Part shown: positions 29,370 to 40,113 of the stretch, one piece after another
Layout of the letters: each line of letters opens with the position of its first letter
How positions within the stretch are numbered: the first letter of the stretch is position 1
NCBI GenBank assembly: GCA_000310025.1
Contig: FN649736.1
Location: 726,473-769,374, forward strand
DNA: 42,902 nucleotides
Reading direction: 5' to 3'
From: Ectocarpus siliculosus
Lineage: Eukaryota; Sar; Phaeophyceae; Ectocarpales; Ectocarpaceae
Program-made: the position numbers and the translations under genes
The notes under the pieces: model-generated
Told to the model about the DNA's origin: nothing
Seen by the model: only the letters and a program-made list of their open reading frames with translations
Database searches by the model: none

Positions 29370-29476
29370 TCTCGCCTGGTGGAAGCTCCGGCTGATGATC
29401 TGCCACCCGAGTTACTCGCCATTATGATCAGCAAGCTGGTCGTGCAGAACAGATTGTCCTGTAAGCTCGCACTGTA
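29370..29476 (+). pseudogene. Possible F-box-like remnant
   Basis: A short plus-strand stretch reads DDLPPELLAIMISKL followed soon by a stop. The LPPELL...I pattern resembles the start of F-box motifs. It is too short to support a gene and has no continuation. Confidence 0.2.
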
Positions 29477-29642
29477 AATCGTGGCAAAAGTGGGTAGATG
29501 CAAGGTGTAAGGGTGACTGTCAGGCTCATGATCTTATTAGGGGTTGGGCCGCCGTGCGTGGACGTTTCAAAAATAATTGATCAGCGTCTTAGTCTGTCTG
29601 TCTGTATACGTTTCGTATTTCATTAAACGTTGTTGCCCTTCG

Positions 29643-29999
29643 ATGTCGTCCACAGACAACGGCACTACTTTGGGACTCGATTTTGAATTCCTCATGCATG
29701 CACGGACACATTGTATGTTCGTTGGCCAGCCTTTCACATCATCACCGCAAGAGCTTGACTTGGCACGCGTCCAACAAGTCGAAGACTCGATCTATTGTAG
29801 TATCGGTGGCTCGGCATGTATATCCGCCGCGTTTCAACGACTATATCCCGGTTTCGTTCTCGTACCAATTCGGCGAGACCACGTTTTGCGACTCTGTTGC
29901 AGCTTCCGAGGTATCGTACAACTCACGCCTCCATCCGCTTATCTCACACGTTTCCTTCCGTGGGATACTCAACCGCAAACGATGTACATCAGACTGTGA
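29643..29999 (+). other. Conserved ORF in repeat array 1 leader, unknown function
   Basis: Begins MSSTDNGTTL and runs 118 codons. The counterpart at 35377-35682 keeps the frame with substitutions, including synonymous ones (CAA/CAG). The copies part after RRDHVL: array 2 has two more bases there. After that, array 1 stays open in the frame array 2 leaves. No family is recognised; it may be a decayed transposon gene. Confidence 0.3.
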
Positions 30000-30300
30000 A
30001 AATCTCATCGCGCTCCCAAAGAGGACGAAAATCGTTTGGAGAGGTTTCGTGTGGCATCATCAAAGCGCCGTAGTTTCGCAGGGTTGTCTGTGTGCCTCTC
30101 TTTGTTTTGGCAGCGTCGACGGCGCCAGCGGCTGACGAGATATATGTATCGTCAGTATCGTCGACCACCACTCATCGCTCTTTGTCTATCGACGTTTTCT
30201 TTGACACGCGCAGCATGTGTGACTACTGTACAGCTCATCTCAAAAATATCAACGCAACAGGGGTCCGAACGTTCATTTTTTCCACTACAGTAGTCTCATG

Positions 30301-30314
30301 GCCCTAACCCTAAC
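30301..30314 (+). repeat. Short telomere-like repeat
   Basis: CCCTAACCCTAACC, two units of the TTAGGG complement, at a place where sibling repeat units read CCCTCTCTCT. It is too short to imply a telomere fusion. Confidence 0.4.
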
Positions 30315-30477
30315 CGATGTGTCCTTCACCTGATAGCCTATGGCGCACGATGTCCGCTAGTCCTTCAATGACAGATAGAACTACTCGTTGCGTCCAGATG
30401 GACTCCTTCGCTAAGACTAAGAAGATGTTGTCCGTGTCGCGCGTCGCGAGTGATCTGTTGGGCGGAGGGGCGGGTCA

Positions 30478-30727
30478 TATTCGTGTGAGTGCGCATGTAG
30501 TCGGATCTGTAGCCGAGATGACTGTTTCAGGTGCCCTGCACAGAGGTATGCGTTGGGTAGTACAACCAAAGAATGATTGTGCGGAGCCCCCACGTCAGCT
30601 GTCGTGAGCGTGGCACTCCCTGCTCTTTCCCCCCAACCTGGTGTGAGTGATAACAACCATCTAAAAACGTCAAGCACTACAGCCACTACAAAGACAACAA
30701 GGGCATACCACTTAGGGTCGACGAATA
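30478..30727. mobile_element. 250-bp TIR element with 5-bp target duplication
   Basis: GGTCA at 30473-30477 and 30728-30732 flank a 250-bp insert with ends TATTCGT and ACGAATA. Sibling units at about 31258 and 36208 have a single GTCA at this spot and no insert, so the event is directly visible. No coding capacity. Confidence 0.7.
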
Positions 30728-32528
30728 GGTCAGAGTGAAAGTGGCAAGTGGGGGAGCCCGGACTACGACCAGATCCGGCTCGTAAATTTCGCCTCTTTCT
30801 GTGTGAACCTTCAGTTGCACCGAACGATGCTTTGCGACCACAACACGGGACCCTTGAAATATCACGTTGTCGAAGAGCGACATTCAGACTGTGTACAGTA
30901 AGGTTTGACATATTCGCGCGAACAGTTTCCACACCCGCCTGAGTTGGCAACTTGACGACAGAAAACAGCCGCGGGACAGATTGCACTTGGTGTCCGCCTA
31001 TCAGCTGCCTCTGTCTTTCTACACAGCAGTGCTTGATTCGCAACACAACGCAACATGGGGTCCGAACGTTGACTGCTTTCACTATAGGCCCTCTCTCTGT
31101 CACCGATGTTTCCTTCGCCTGATAGCCTATGGCGACGATGTCCGCTAGTCCTTCTATGACAGATAGAACTACTCGTTGTGCCCAGATAGGTTCCTTCGCT
31201 AAGACTAAGATGTTGTCCGTGTCGCGCGTCGCAAGTGATCGGTTAGGTGGAGGGGAGGGTCAGTGTGAAAGTGGCAAGTGGGGGAACCCGGACGACGACC
31301 AGATCCGGCTCCTCAAATGCACCTCTTTCCGTCTGAACCCTCGGTTGCACCGAACGTCCGAGTTGCACTGAACGTCTGAGTTGCACCGAACGATCTTTAC
31401 GACCACAACACGGGACCCTTGAAAATATCACGTTGTTCAATGGCGGCATTCAGACTACAGTAATGGTTTGACCAAATCGCGCGAACAGTTTCCACACCAA
31501 GAGAATGAAAGTTGACGACAGACAGATAGTTAATGGCAGCGGAACAGATTGCACTTGGGGTCCGCCTATCAGCTGCCTCTCTCTTCTATGTATTTGCCGC
31601 CTACTTGGCGCCTTGTCGACTTTCGCGCACTACTTGATTCGCAACACAACGCATATGGGATCCAAACGTTCACTGTTTTCACTTCAGTAGTCCCATGGCT
31701 CTTGTCTCTGTCACCGATGTTTCCTTCACCTAATACCCTACAGTAAGGCGCACGATGTTTGCTTGTCCTCGGATGATAGGACCTCGGTCTTGACCCCAGA
31801 CAGGTGTACTCGTTGCGCCCAGAGAGGCTCCTTCGTTAAGATGTTCGCCTTGTCTGTGTCGCGTGTCGCACGTGATCCATTACGTGGAGGGAAGGGTGAG
31901 TGAGAAAGCGTTTTAGTAGGGGAGGCCCTGACTATGACCAACATTCGGCTCCAAAAATATTCGGCCTATTTCCGACTGAAGCATTATGTGTACCATACCG
32001 GGATCTCTCGCATGTAGCTCCCATCCCGAATACTATACTACCGACGTAGTGATCAACTCACCTCTCACATTCACTTAGAACAAGTGTTGCTGTTGTATCC
32101 GAATTGCATCGAAGAATCTTGTTTGATTTCATTGGTACTTCCGAAACGACCTGCCGTGTTTTGCCCAATTGATGCTTGGCGGACAGGCTACAACTCTCGG
32201 CGTAGACAATAAACAATTAATGGGCGCATTGGCCGCGGCCACACAGGAAGAAGTCTCCACCTTTTTTGTGGTGCTTGACATTTTGAATAGCTGCTCCATT
32301 CTGCGCCGTTGGCCTGAAATATTGTCGGGGCGAAACAGACAGCTTGGTGTAGCGACCCGGGCCTGAGTGACTCGCTGGTTGTCGTGCTCGTTGTCGAGGC
32401 GGTTGATGGAACTGACGATAGTCTTGTGAGTTCAATCTGCTGTAGTGGAAAGCCGACATCAGCATCACTGTGTCGAGATGATGATGCATCTACCCGTAGG
32501 CGGAAAGGGTGTGCGGGCTAGAGATTGA

Positions 32529-33344
32529 TGTTGCGAGCACAGATGTGAGCTCGAAGTAGCAGCGGATGGTAGGAGGTCCAAACAACTCCGCGAAGAAGAG
32601 AGGGCCTCCCGGGTAGACACTACGGCGTGGGAGAAGCTAAAAGAACTGCGAATAAGTTCGACGAAATTCCGTGTGGAGTACAATTTCTGGGAACAGCGAA
32701 TCGGACGGGATGTACACACGGCGATATCACCGCCCGGCATCGGTCCAGGGGCAACAGGGGGAACTTGTGCCGATTCCATAGCACGACGAGCGGTCGGCAA
32801 TCGGCACGTAAGATTGTTCTACTGCAGCAAAGAACAAAACATCGATGACCACCTCGACATATTTCACGCCAGCGCTGAAGTCTTACAGGAAACACGGAGG
32901 CAACCTACACGCCACGGCGCCATCACACCACCATATCACGACATAGGCAGGCCTCCAAACGCACTTGTTGTTGCCCGAGTCAAGCTGATACGGAGTATTC
33001 CCGAAAAGAACACTTGCCCTCCATGCTCGACAGTAGTGGGATTCCTCTTGACCAACCCTCCACCGTTGTTAGAGCACGCACCAACAGGCTACGACGCAAT
33101 CATCAGCCCAACACATAACATGAGCCCCAATTTCAGTACGAACCCTCACATCCACCTTCCAATGGCTTTTAGAAAGGATATGACAGGGCCAACTTGCAAC
33201 CAAGCACATTCGGAGCTTCCCGCACAGCTCCCGCACAAACAACCACTGCTAAATAACTCAGCATGGCATACATGCACTCCCCTTACTTCCTCTTCCCTAG
33301 CTTCAGATCACACAACGTGTCATTTCGAAAGGGGTCGAAGGTAA
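32529..33344 (+). CDS. 272-codon ORF of unknown function in copy B
   Basis: Open from just after a TGA (32526-32528) to 33344, with an AG acceptor-like site near 32541. The first half is charged and probably helical (KQLREEERASRVDTTAWEKL, FRVEYNFWEQRIGRDV); a Pro-rich middle follows (NTCPPCSTVV, LLTNPPPLLEH). The paralogue in copy A is frame-broken and interrupted by a 239-bp insert. The end of the ORF runs into the left arm of the palindrome. No domain is recognised. It may be an old transposon gene or a chance open frame. Confidence 0.3.
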   Translation, partial: CCEHRCELEVAADGRRSKQLREEERASRVDTTAWEKLKELRISSTKFRVEYNFWEQRIGRDVHTAISPPGIGPGATGGTCADSIARRAVGNRHVRLFYCSKEQNIDDHLDIFHASAEVLQETRRQPTRHGAITPPYHDIGRPPNALVVARVKLIRSIPEKNTCPPCSTVVGFLLTNPPPLLEHAPTGYDAIISPTHNMSPNFSTNPHIHLPMAFRKDMTGPTCNQAHSELPAQLPHKQPLLNNSAWHTCTPLTSSSLASDHTTCHFERGRR

Positions 33345-33560
33345 GGGCACAATTCCCTAGACGCTTCGTTGAGGAGTTGTGCCCTTGCCTTCGATCCCTT
33401 ACGAAGGGAACCGTTGTGTGATCTAAAGCTAGGGAAGAGGAAGTATGAGGAGTGAATGTTTGCCATGTTGAGATACTAATAATTGGTTGTTTGTCCATGA
33501 GCTGTGCGGGAAGCTCCGAATGTGCTTGGTTGCAAGCTGGCCCTATCACGTTACCTGTAT
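33170..33560. repeat. Near-palindrome with ~185-bp arms
   Basis: The left arm (to about 33356) and right arm (from about 33375) are inverted copies of the end of the PHD gene plus its downstream flank; both hold GCACATTCGGAGCTTCCCGC or its complement. Only about 18 bp separate them. A small perfect hairpin, CCTGTATACTTACAGG, sits at the right edge. Confidence 0.8.
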
Positions 33561-33929
33561 ACTTACAGGATGTCGTCAACGAGGTCCCGAGCTCTAGAAC
33601 GAAGGTGTTTCCTTTTATGTTAACTCAAGTGGTGAGAAACGATCTTCCGTGGAACAGGCTAACCGGGGCTGTGCATCAATGGAGGGGCCACAACCAGAAT
33701 TCCCGTCATTTGCGGGTGCTTCCATGAAATGGGCACACTAATACTAATTCTGACGGGGGGTTGTTGTACACAAAACAAACGCTGTAAGTCGTGGACATTT
33801 TTAAAGGAAGGGTAAGCATGAAGACGCCAATGTCCTTTTTGTTTCTGCTAGTGTTCATCAAACCCACCGCAGGCTAAGCCTCCCCGTTCTACCCGTACCA
33901 ATGCCACTTCGACTCTCAGTCTATCACGC

Positions 33930-34040
33930 GCACCGCGGGCGAATGCAGCACACACTACTACAGCGGGTGGAAGACAGGTCCCGCCTATCTCGCCATAAAC
34001 AAACGAAGAATTACAGCGAAGTGGTCAAAATTACGAGGTG
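33930..34040 (+). pseudogene. Paralogous SANT exon copy
   Basis: Inverted copy of the exon at 10506-10388. It keeps the CTCAG acceptor and a GTGAGT donor and encodes TAGECSTHYYSGWK, but one base is missing after the CTCGCC shared with the gene, so the frame is lost near its end. Confidence 0.6.
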
Positions 34041-34449
34041 AGTAACCTGAGGGACCGGTGCAAGATTCAAAATCGATGGCGGGGGTGAAGGGATTGGGAA
34101 GATTTGACCTGTGCCTTCCTGCGCTCGATGACCGCCGCTCACGGCCTTTTCAGGTGGAGAGTACAAAAAAACACCCGCAATCGCCCGGATACTCGTATCA
34201 TTTTCCGGCGTTCTTAACCCTGTCGTCCCACAAAAGAAGGATGCACTGTCGCCTTCGTTGCTCTGTTTCTGCTTCTCGAAGCTCGTCTCCTTAGCATATT
34301 GTTAGATCACCTCTCTGTTCTCTGCACAACTTGGGACCGAATCGATCTTCGCACTAGACCGAACGGGCCGCCATCCGGCGGATATTTTGTTGTTGTAGTC
34401 TAATAAGTTTATCCACCGCCACGTACCACGGTGTTTTAAACCTTGTGGT

Positions 34450-34580
34450 TCTCAAGAGGACCAACCTTCGCAGTACACCAGGGGGCCTTTTTGGTGGCAC
34501 ATGTGGCAACCCTGACAAGAGGACCAACCTTAGCAGTAGACTAGGAGGCCATTTTGGTGGCATATGTGGCACCACTGACA
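34450..34580 (-). pseudogene. Tandem duplicate of the PHD half-exon
   Basis: On the minus strand the PHD first-half exon and its TTGTCAG acceptor occur twice, about 63 bp apart: WCHICHQNGLLVYC followed by a stop, and GCHMCHQKGPLVYCEGW. Zinc-ligand spacing is kept in both. Neither has a proper donor or continuation. Confidence 0.65.
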
Positions 34581-35249
34581 AGAGGAACAACGCGTAACCA
34601 CCAAGACATCAGGTTGTAGGAATTGAGCGCTACACATAGACTATGATGCTGTGGGTTGCTTGTGCCCAAAGCTTTGCGTGGATTGCATGTCAAACGCTGA
34701 ACGTGTACAGGCCCAGAGCGCGGTACGCATGTTCCGGCAAAGTCATCTTGGGGCAAGCAAAGAGGACAACCTGTCGTCTCGAATGTGCTGCATGCATGTC
34801 GAAGACACCACAGCTTCCTACTTCGAGTTTGTCGTTCGTGTGTCGGGTGATGTTGTCCAGACGGACGACGACCACAAGGGGGCGCCGCATAGTCAACCGG
34901 GAGATATGGATCGCGTGCCAGGACCCAATCAGACCAGCAACAGAGAGACGGGACGGCCACGGGAGGGGGGCGAACCACAAGGATTAAAAAACCGTGGTAC
35001 ATGGCGATACCTTTATTCAGCAGCAAAACGTCCGCCGGGTGGCGTTCCAATTGGCCGGGTGCGCTGATCGATTCGGTCCCACGTTGTATACAGGACAGAG
35101 GGGCGATTTTTTTACAACATGATACAGTACAATACACGTACAGGAGAGGTGATTCGAAAAACAGAGTCAGAGCAACGAAGGCGAAAAGGCCCTCTTCTTT
35201 TGTGGGACAGCGTTCAGAATGCCGGAAACGGACAAGATGACAAGATGAC

Positions 35250-36825
35250 ACGATGTCAAGCTCATGGTCTTAGGGATTGGGCCGCCGTGCGTGGACGTTT
35301 CAAAAATAATTGATCAGCGTCGTACTTCTGTCTGTCTGTGTACGTTTCGTATTTCATTAAACGTTGTTGCCCTTCGATGTCGTCCACAGACAACGGCACT
35401 ACTTTGCGACTTGATTTTGAATTCCTCATGCATGCACGGACACCTTGTATGTTCGTTGGCCAGCCCTTCACATTATCACCGCAAGAGCTTGACTTCGCAA
35501 ACGTCCAGCAAGTCGGAGACTCGATCTATTGTAGTATCGGTGGCTCGGCATGTATATCCGCCGCGTTTCAACGACTATATCCCGGTTTCGTTCTCGTACC
35601 AATTCGGCGAGACCACGTTTTGGACGACTCTGTTGCAGCTTCCGACGTATCGTACACCTCACGCCTCCATCCGCTTGTCTAACACGTTTCCTTCAGTGGG
35701 ATACTCAAACGCAAACGATGTACATCAGACTGTGAAAATCCTTATCGTTCTCCCAAAAGAGGATGAAAATCGTTTTGAGAGGTTTCGTCTGGCATCATCA
35801 AAGCGCTGTAGTTCGCCTACCAGGTGCCTCTCGTTGTTTTGGCAGCGTCGACGGCGCCAGCGGCTGACGAAATATACGTATCGTCAGGGTCGTCGACCAC
35901 CACTCATCGCTCTTTGTCTATCGACGTTTTCTTTGACACGCGCAGCATGTGTGACTGCTGTGCAGCTCATCTCAACAATACCAACACAACAAGGGTCCGT
36001 TCCCTGTTTTCGCTACAGTAGCCCCATGGCCCTCTCGCTCACACCGATGTTTCGTTCACCTGATAGCCTATGGCGCACGATGTCCGCTAGTCCTTGCAAT
36101 GACAGATAGAACTACTCGTTGCGTCCAGATGGGCTCCTTCGCTAAGACTAAGATGTTGTCCGTGTCGCGCGTCGCAAGTGATGTGTTGGGCAGAGGGGAG
36201 AGTCAGAGTGAAAGTGGCAAGTGGGGGAGCCCGGACTACGACCAGATCCGGCTCCTCAAATTCGCCTCTTTCTGTCTGAACCCTCGGTTGCACCGAACGG
36301 TTCTTCTCGACCACAACGCGGGACCCTTGAAATATCACGTTGTCCAAGAGCGACGTTCAGACTATGTACGAACAGCTTCCACACCTAGAGTTGGAAAGTT
36401 GACGACAGAATGGCGGCGGGACATATTGCACTTGGTGTCCGCCTATCAGCTGTCTCCCTCTTCCACTTGCCGCCTACTTGGCGTCTTGTCGATTTTCGCG
36501 TACCACTTGATTTGCAACACAACACAACAGGGTATCCGAACGTTGACTGTTTTCACTACAGGCCCTCTCTCTTTCACCGATGTTTCCTTCACCTGATACC
36601 CTAAGGCACACGATGTTCGCTGTAGTGAATGATAGGACCTCGGTCTTGACCCAAGACAGGTGTACTCGTTGCACCCAGAGAGACTCCTTCGTTGGGATGT
36701 CTGCCTTGTCCGTGTCGCGTGTCGCACGTTGTCTATTAGGCGAAGGAAGGGTGAGTGAGAAAGTAGCAATGTAGGGGACGCCCCGACTACGACCAGATTC
36801 GGCTTCAAAATTATTACGCCTATTT
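35250..36825. repeat. Repeat array 2
   Basis: Direct, diverged copy of array 1 (leader at about 35268 onward, units at about 36047 and 36579). It lacks the 250-bp TIR element. Its distal end is separated from the rest of the unit (37846 onward) by a 1,020-bp insertion. Confidence 0.75.
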
Positions 36826-37845
36826 AAGAAATGTGTGAAATGTCGAGGTGCCCTGTACCCAAGGGTCGTCTGCAGGCGGTTAAGCCTGTGTGCAGTCGCC
36901 AAGACTGAAGTTGGTATCATGGTTGGGACTTTCGGTATTGCCTGCCGGTGGCACCGGAGACTAGCTCAGTCGCAGAGTTGAGATGTTGAGGGATAGTTGG
37001 GAGTGAGCCTGGTGGGGCTCGCAACACCTCGTGATCTCCCTACAACTTAATTCCTCTGACCAACCATCAATTCATTCACGAACTACATGTTACGTTTCCC
37101 AAACGTCAATTATCACACCGCACCTACGATAGCAAACACACAGCTGCATCTACGGTAAGCTACCTTGGGGAGGGGATCGTTTTTATTTCTGAAACCAGAC
37201 CCCGCGGGGGGAAATTGGCGTACCGCGGGGGGTAGTATTTTTTTTTTCAACGCTACCCCGGGGGGAAGCCCGAAGCCCCCCCCAGGGGGTTGTCCAAAAT
37301 AATTATGGTCCACACACCACACACATAGAGAGTAGCGAAACTGAGATGGATGAGGTCTACGAGCAAGAGTTCAACAAGCAGAGGGGGGAGGAACGTCAGA
37401 GCAACAAAGACGAAGAGAAAAAGACAGCAAGGAGGGCAGCAGCTGGGGGAGTTTGTCTCGTCCTGCGAATGATTCCAAGAAGAGGAAGGACCCGCCTTCC
37501 AGAGAGTACCCGCCAGCTCGAAGAGCAGATCTGCAAATGATTTTTCCGTCCCATATCATGCTTTTTGTGCTCCGCGATGCAACAAGACCGACTCAGAGAA
37601 TAAGGGGAATACATCCCCCCCGGGGGGAACTCGTGGGAAAATGGTACCCCGGGGGGGAACTGACATACCCTGGGGGATTTGTTTTTTTGTCGAAAACGAT
37701 CTACCCCGGGGCTAAGTCAATGAACTCATGCTTCCAGGCCGAAAAGGTAATGGGGGGGGGGGGAACTCCAACCCGGGGGGGAAACTCCGTAGCTTACGGC
37801 ATTCTACTACACACATCCTACAGCAGTATAATACGCATTTCAACA
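36826..37845. mobile_element. 1,020-bp insertion with 7-bp target duplication
   Basis: CCTATTT at 36819-36825 and 37846-37852 flank the insert; array 1 has a single CCTATTT at the matching place. Near the ends TGTGTGAAATG and CATTTCAACA look like an imperfect inverted repeat. Inside are a tRNA D-arm-like CTAGCTCAGTCGCAGAG (about 36961), clusters of CCCCGGGGGG-type motifs, and a short lysine/glutamate-rich ORF at 37346-37540 (MDEVYEQEFNKQRGEER) of uncertain meaning. The element class is unknown. Confidence 0.55.
37195..37790. repeat. TACCCCGGGGGG motif clusters
   Basis: At least eight variants of TACCCCGGGGGGAA (for example GTACCGCGGGGGGTAG, CTACCCCGGGGGGAAG, GGTACCCCGGGGGGGAAC) occur in two groups, 37195-37290 and 37615-37790, inside the 1,020-bp insertion. 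Each is nearly self-complementary. Confidence 0.6.
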
Positions 37846-38080
37846 CCTATTTCCGAGGGAAGCCACTGTAGACTATCTGTATCATACCGAGATATCTCGT
37901 ATGTATTGCTTTCATGCTGAATACTACTTGAAGTACTACAGACCTAAAGATCAACTTACCTCTCACGTTCACTTGCATAGAACAAGTGGTGTTCATGTCA
38001 GTTCTCCCAGATTGATCCTACAGTACAGTAATTGCAACGCACATCCGAATTGCATCGAACAATTACTACAAGACGGAATG

Positions 38081-40113
38081 TTTACGACAGGAACATGGAA
38101 CCCTTTATTTTCACACTATTCTACAGGCATTGGAAGGCTCAGTGGGCGGCGGGGCGCAAATCGCAAGGCGGAAGCGGGAAGGAGTGCAACGTACGAGCGA
38201 GCAACTACAGAAGCATGGAGAAGCGGACGGAACAGGTGGTGTCGACTGTTCGTAGCGTCGAAAGCGGTGGCGAGTTGAGGAAGTCTTGGGGAACGTGTGC
38301 GTGCGCCGTCGAAAAAACACCCAAGGACGTATTTCAAACATGCGTATCTCAGCACAAAGTACAAACATTTTCAACCGAACCACGGTCGATGGCATCATAC
38401 GACTACACTTTACATAATGTAGGGCAACATGTTTTGGCATTTTCTCGTGTACCTTGACAAGGGTTTGGATTTTAACTCCGCGGGCAAAGTAATGGTTGCC
38501 AGGTTTCAGAAGGCATCGGGCGCACAGTTCCACAGAGAGAGAGACGATGAACCAGATTCAGCCGTGGCAAGGTTGGGGTCCATCGGAAAGACGAGAAATC
38601 GCGTAACGGGAGAGTGAGTGGCAGCCACGCCGGAACCAACTTGCCGTGTTCGTCCAAGCAAAGACATGAGCGAGCAGCACAGGACCGTGCACCTCGCCAC
38701 CACTCTCATAACCGCGGACATGCAGTCGGGGGGGGGGGGGCGGGCGGCAAAACAGTGGGGGCGAACCGCCAGTTGATGGGCCTCTTGGGCAGTAGCGGAG
38801 GGGACCACGGCACGACATGTGGAGAGGAATGTCAGGGATACGGAGGAGGGACAGGGGTGACGTTTCTGAGCGCGACCGCCGCAGCATGTATCATGGGATG
38901 GGGCGGCATGTGACGAGTGTGCCGAAAAAAAGGCGAATGAATGCGCGCATGGGGCATACACGGGGAAGAGCGGCGGGTTGGCGAAGCCAAAGTCAGGATG
39001 AAGGGGTCGGAGGTTACATTCCAAGAGGGTTAATGGCGATACCAAGAAGAACTGGACAGGGGGGGGCGGAAGACGGGGACCTATCGGCCGGCAAACCAAC
39101 AATGAAACGAGAGGGCGGGCCACGTATTCATACGATGATCGGGCAGGGAGGGCAGGGGAGGATGACAAGGATGGGATACTACAGCCAAGGGAACAGGTCG
39201 AAACGCCCAAGACGGGGAGAGATTCCTCGACCATCTTACTCACGACGACCGCTTGTAGACGAGAAACAAAAAGGAGCAAATAATTCGGTGGTCTGTTTCC
39301 GCAAGGGGGGGAGGAGAACATTCCGAAAATGCAGTTCTGGAAATGAGGGAAATCTCGAAAACGGGACCGCAGAAAAAAACGCACAACAATCAAGTCAAAA
39401 ACCGACTTTGTGGGAAACTGCGACAACAACAACAAAAAAACGATATGCAGAGCCAGACTTCTTATTGCTGAAGGAACTGAATCTCCCCAAAACGTGGCTT
39501 CAGAACACCAGCAGCAACAACAACATGTCGGGAGGCAACGGTGCAGAGCGAGAGAGAAAAAATACTCACCCAAGGGTTCATTCAGCACGTCTTGTCCGCA
39601 ACCAAAAGGTCAACTCCAACGCGGCCGGCAAACTCTGACGCTCGACTTTCCTTAGCAAACGACATGAACCTCACGGGGTACTGCTGGCACCATTCTCGCT
39701 CTACCGTGGGTGTCTCGGCGCTAGCGAAAACTGCTCAGCGTGTATGGACCGTAGAAGGAAGAGGGCTGCGCACGCGTAACTACTAGCGAACACTCGCACG
39801 CAGCTATCATTGACCAGCTGCACTCCCGCGGAGTGAAAAAGTACCTTGGGTCATGGTATGCGTAGATAGCACACAGAAGTGTTGCAGCGCGCAGACACTT
39901 CGCGGGTTCCCGAATGACGTAGAGTCAAAGGCGACATCGCACAAACCCTGCGACCCGCCCTACGCCCCACCAGAAATGCGATATGCGAGGAACGGCAAAA
40001 AACACAGCGCGGCCGTGCTACAAGGCAGAAACTTGGGTGCACCTCCAACGCAAGCGCGGGACTCAGCGGCAACCTCCAACGCGCTAGGTAGGGCCCCGTC
40101 CTTTCACGGCCGT
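38081..40113. other. Gene-poor, purine-skewed stretch
   Basis: The plus strand is strongly purine-rich, most clearly at about 38.6-39.6 kb, with G, A and AC runs. This creates long open frames on both strands (360 codons on minus, 273 on plus) with unbalanced composition and no domains. No gene is called. Confidence 0.45.

Larger units (their letters stand above)
29516..32155. repeat. Repeat array 1
   Basis: Starts with a ~780-bp leader (GGGCCGCCGTGCGTGGACG...) followed by related units anchored on GATGT(T/G)TCCTTC(A/G)CCTGATAGCC at about 30317 and 31104 and a variant at about 31708. The same leader and units recur at 35250-36825. The end (31985-32120) matches 37875-38065. A conserved short ORF lies in the leader. 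Confidence 0.75.
32156..35240. repeat. Scrambled copy B of the ELM2-SANT-PHD 3' region
   Basis: Blocks in order: 32156-33360, direct copy of 7365-8830; 33375-33555, inverted copy of about 8640-8830; about 33582-34440, inverted copy of 24137-23892 joined to 10618-9970, with no retrotransposon between; about 34440-35240, direct copy of about 9530-10220. Frames of the SANT and PHD pieces are damaged, so this is a pseudogene mosaic. Confidence 0.75.

Noticed and set aside
36950-37010. Functional tRNA gene
   Set aside because: There is a D-arm-like string but no proper T-arm, anticodon arm or acceptor stem.
37346-37540. Small Lys/Glu-rich protein gene
   Set aside because: Short, low-complexity, inside a probable mobile insertion, with no conserved copy. 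Mentioned within that feature only.
38506-39588. 360-codon minus ORF and 273-codon plus ORF over the same DNA
   Set aside because: Both follow from purine/pyrimidine skew, have odd composition and show no domain or splice support.
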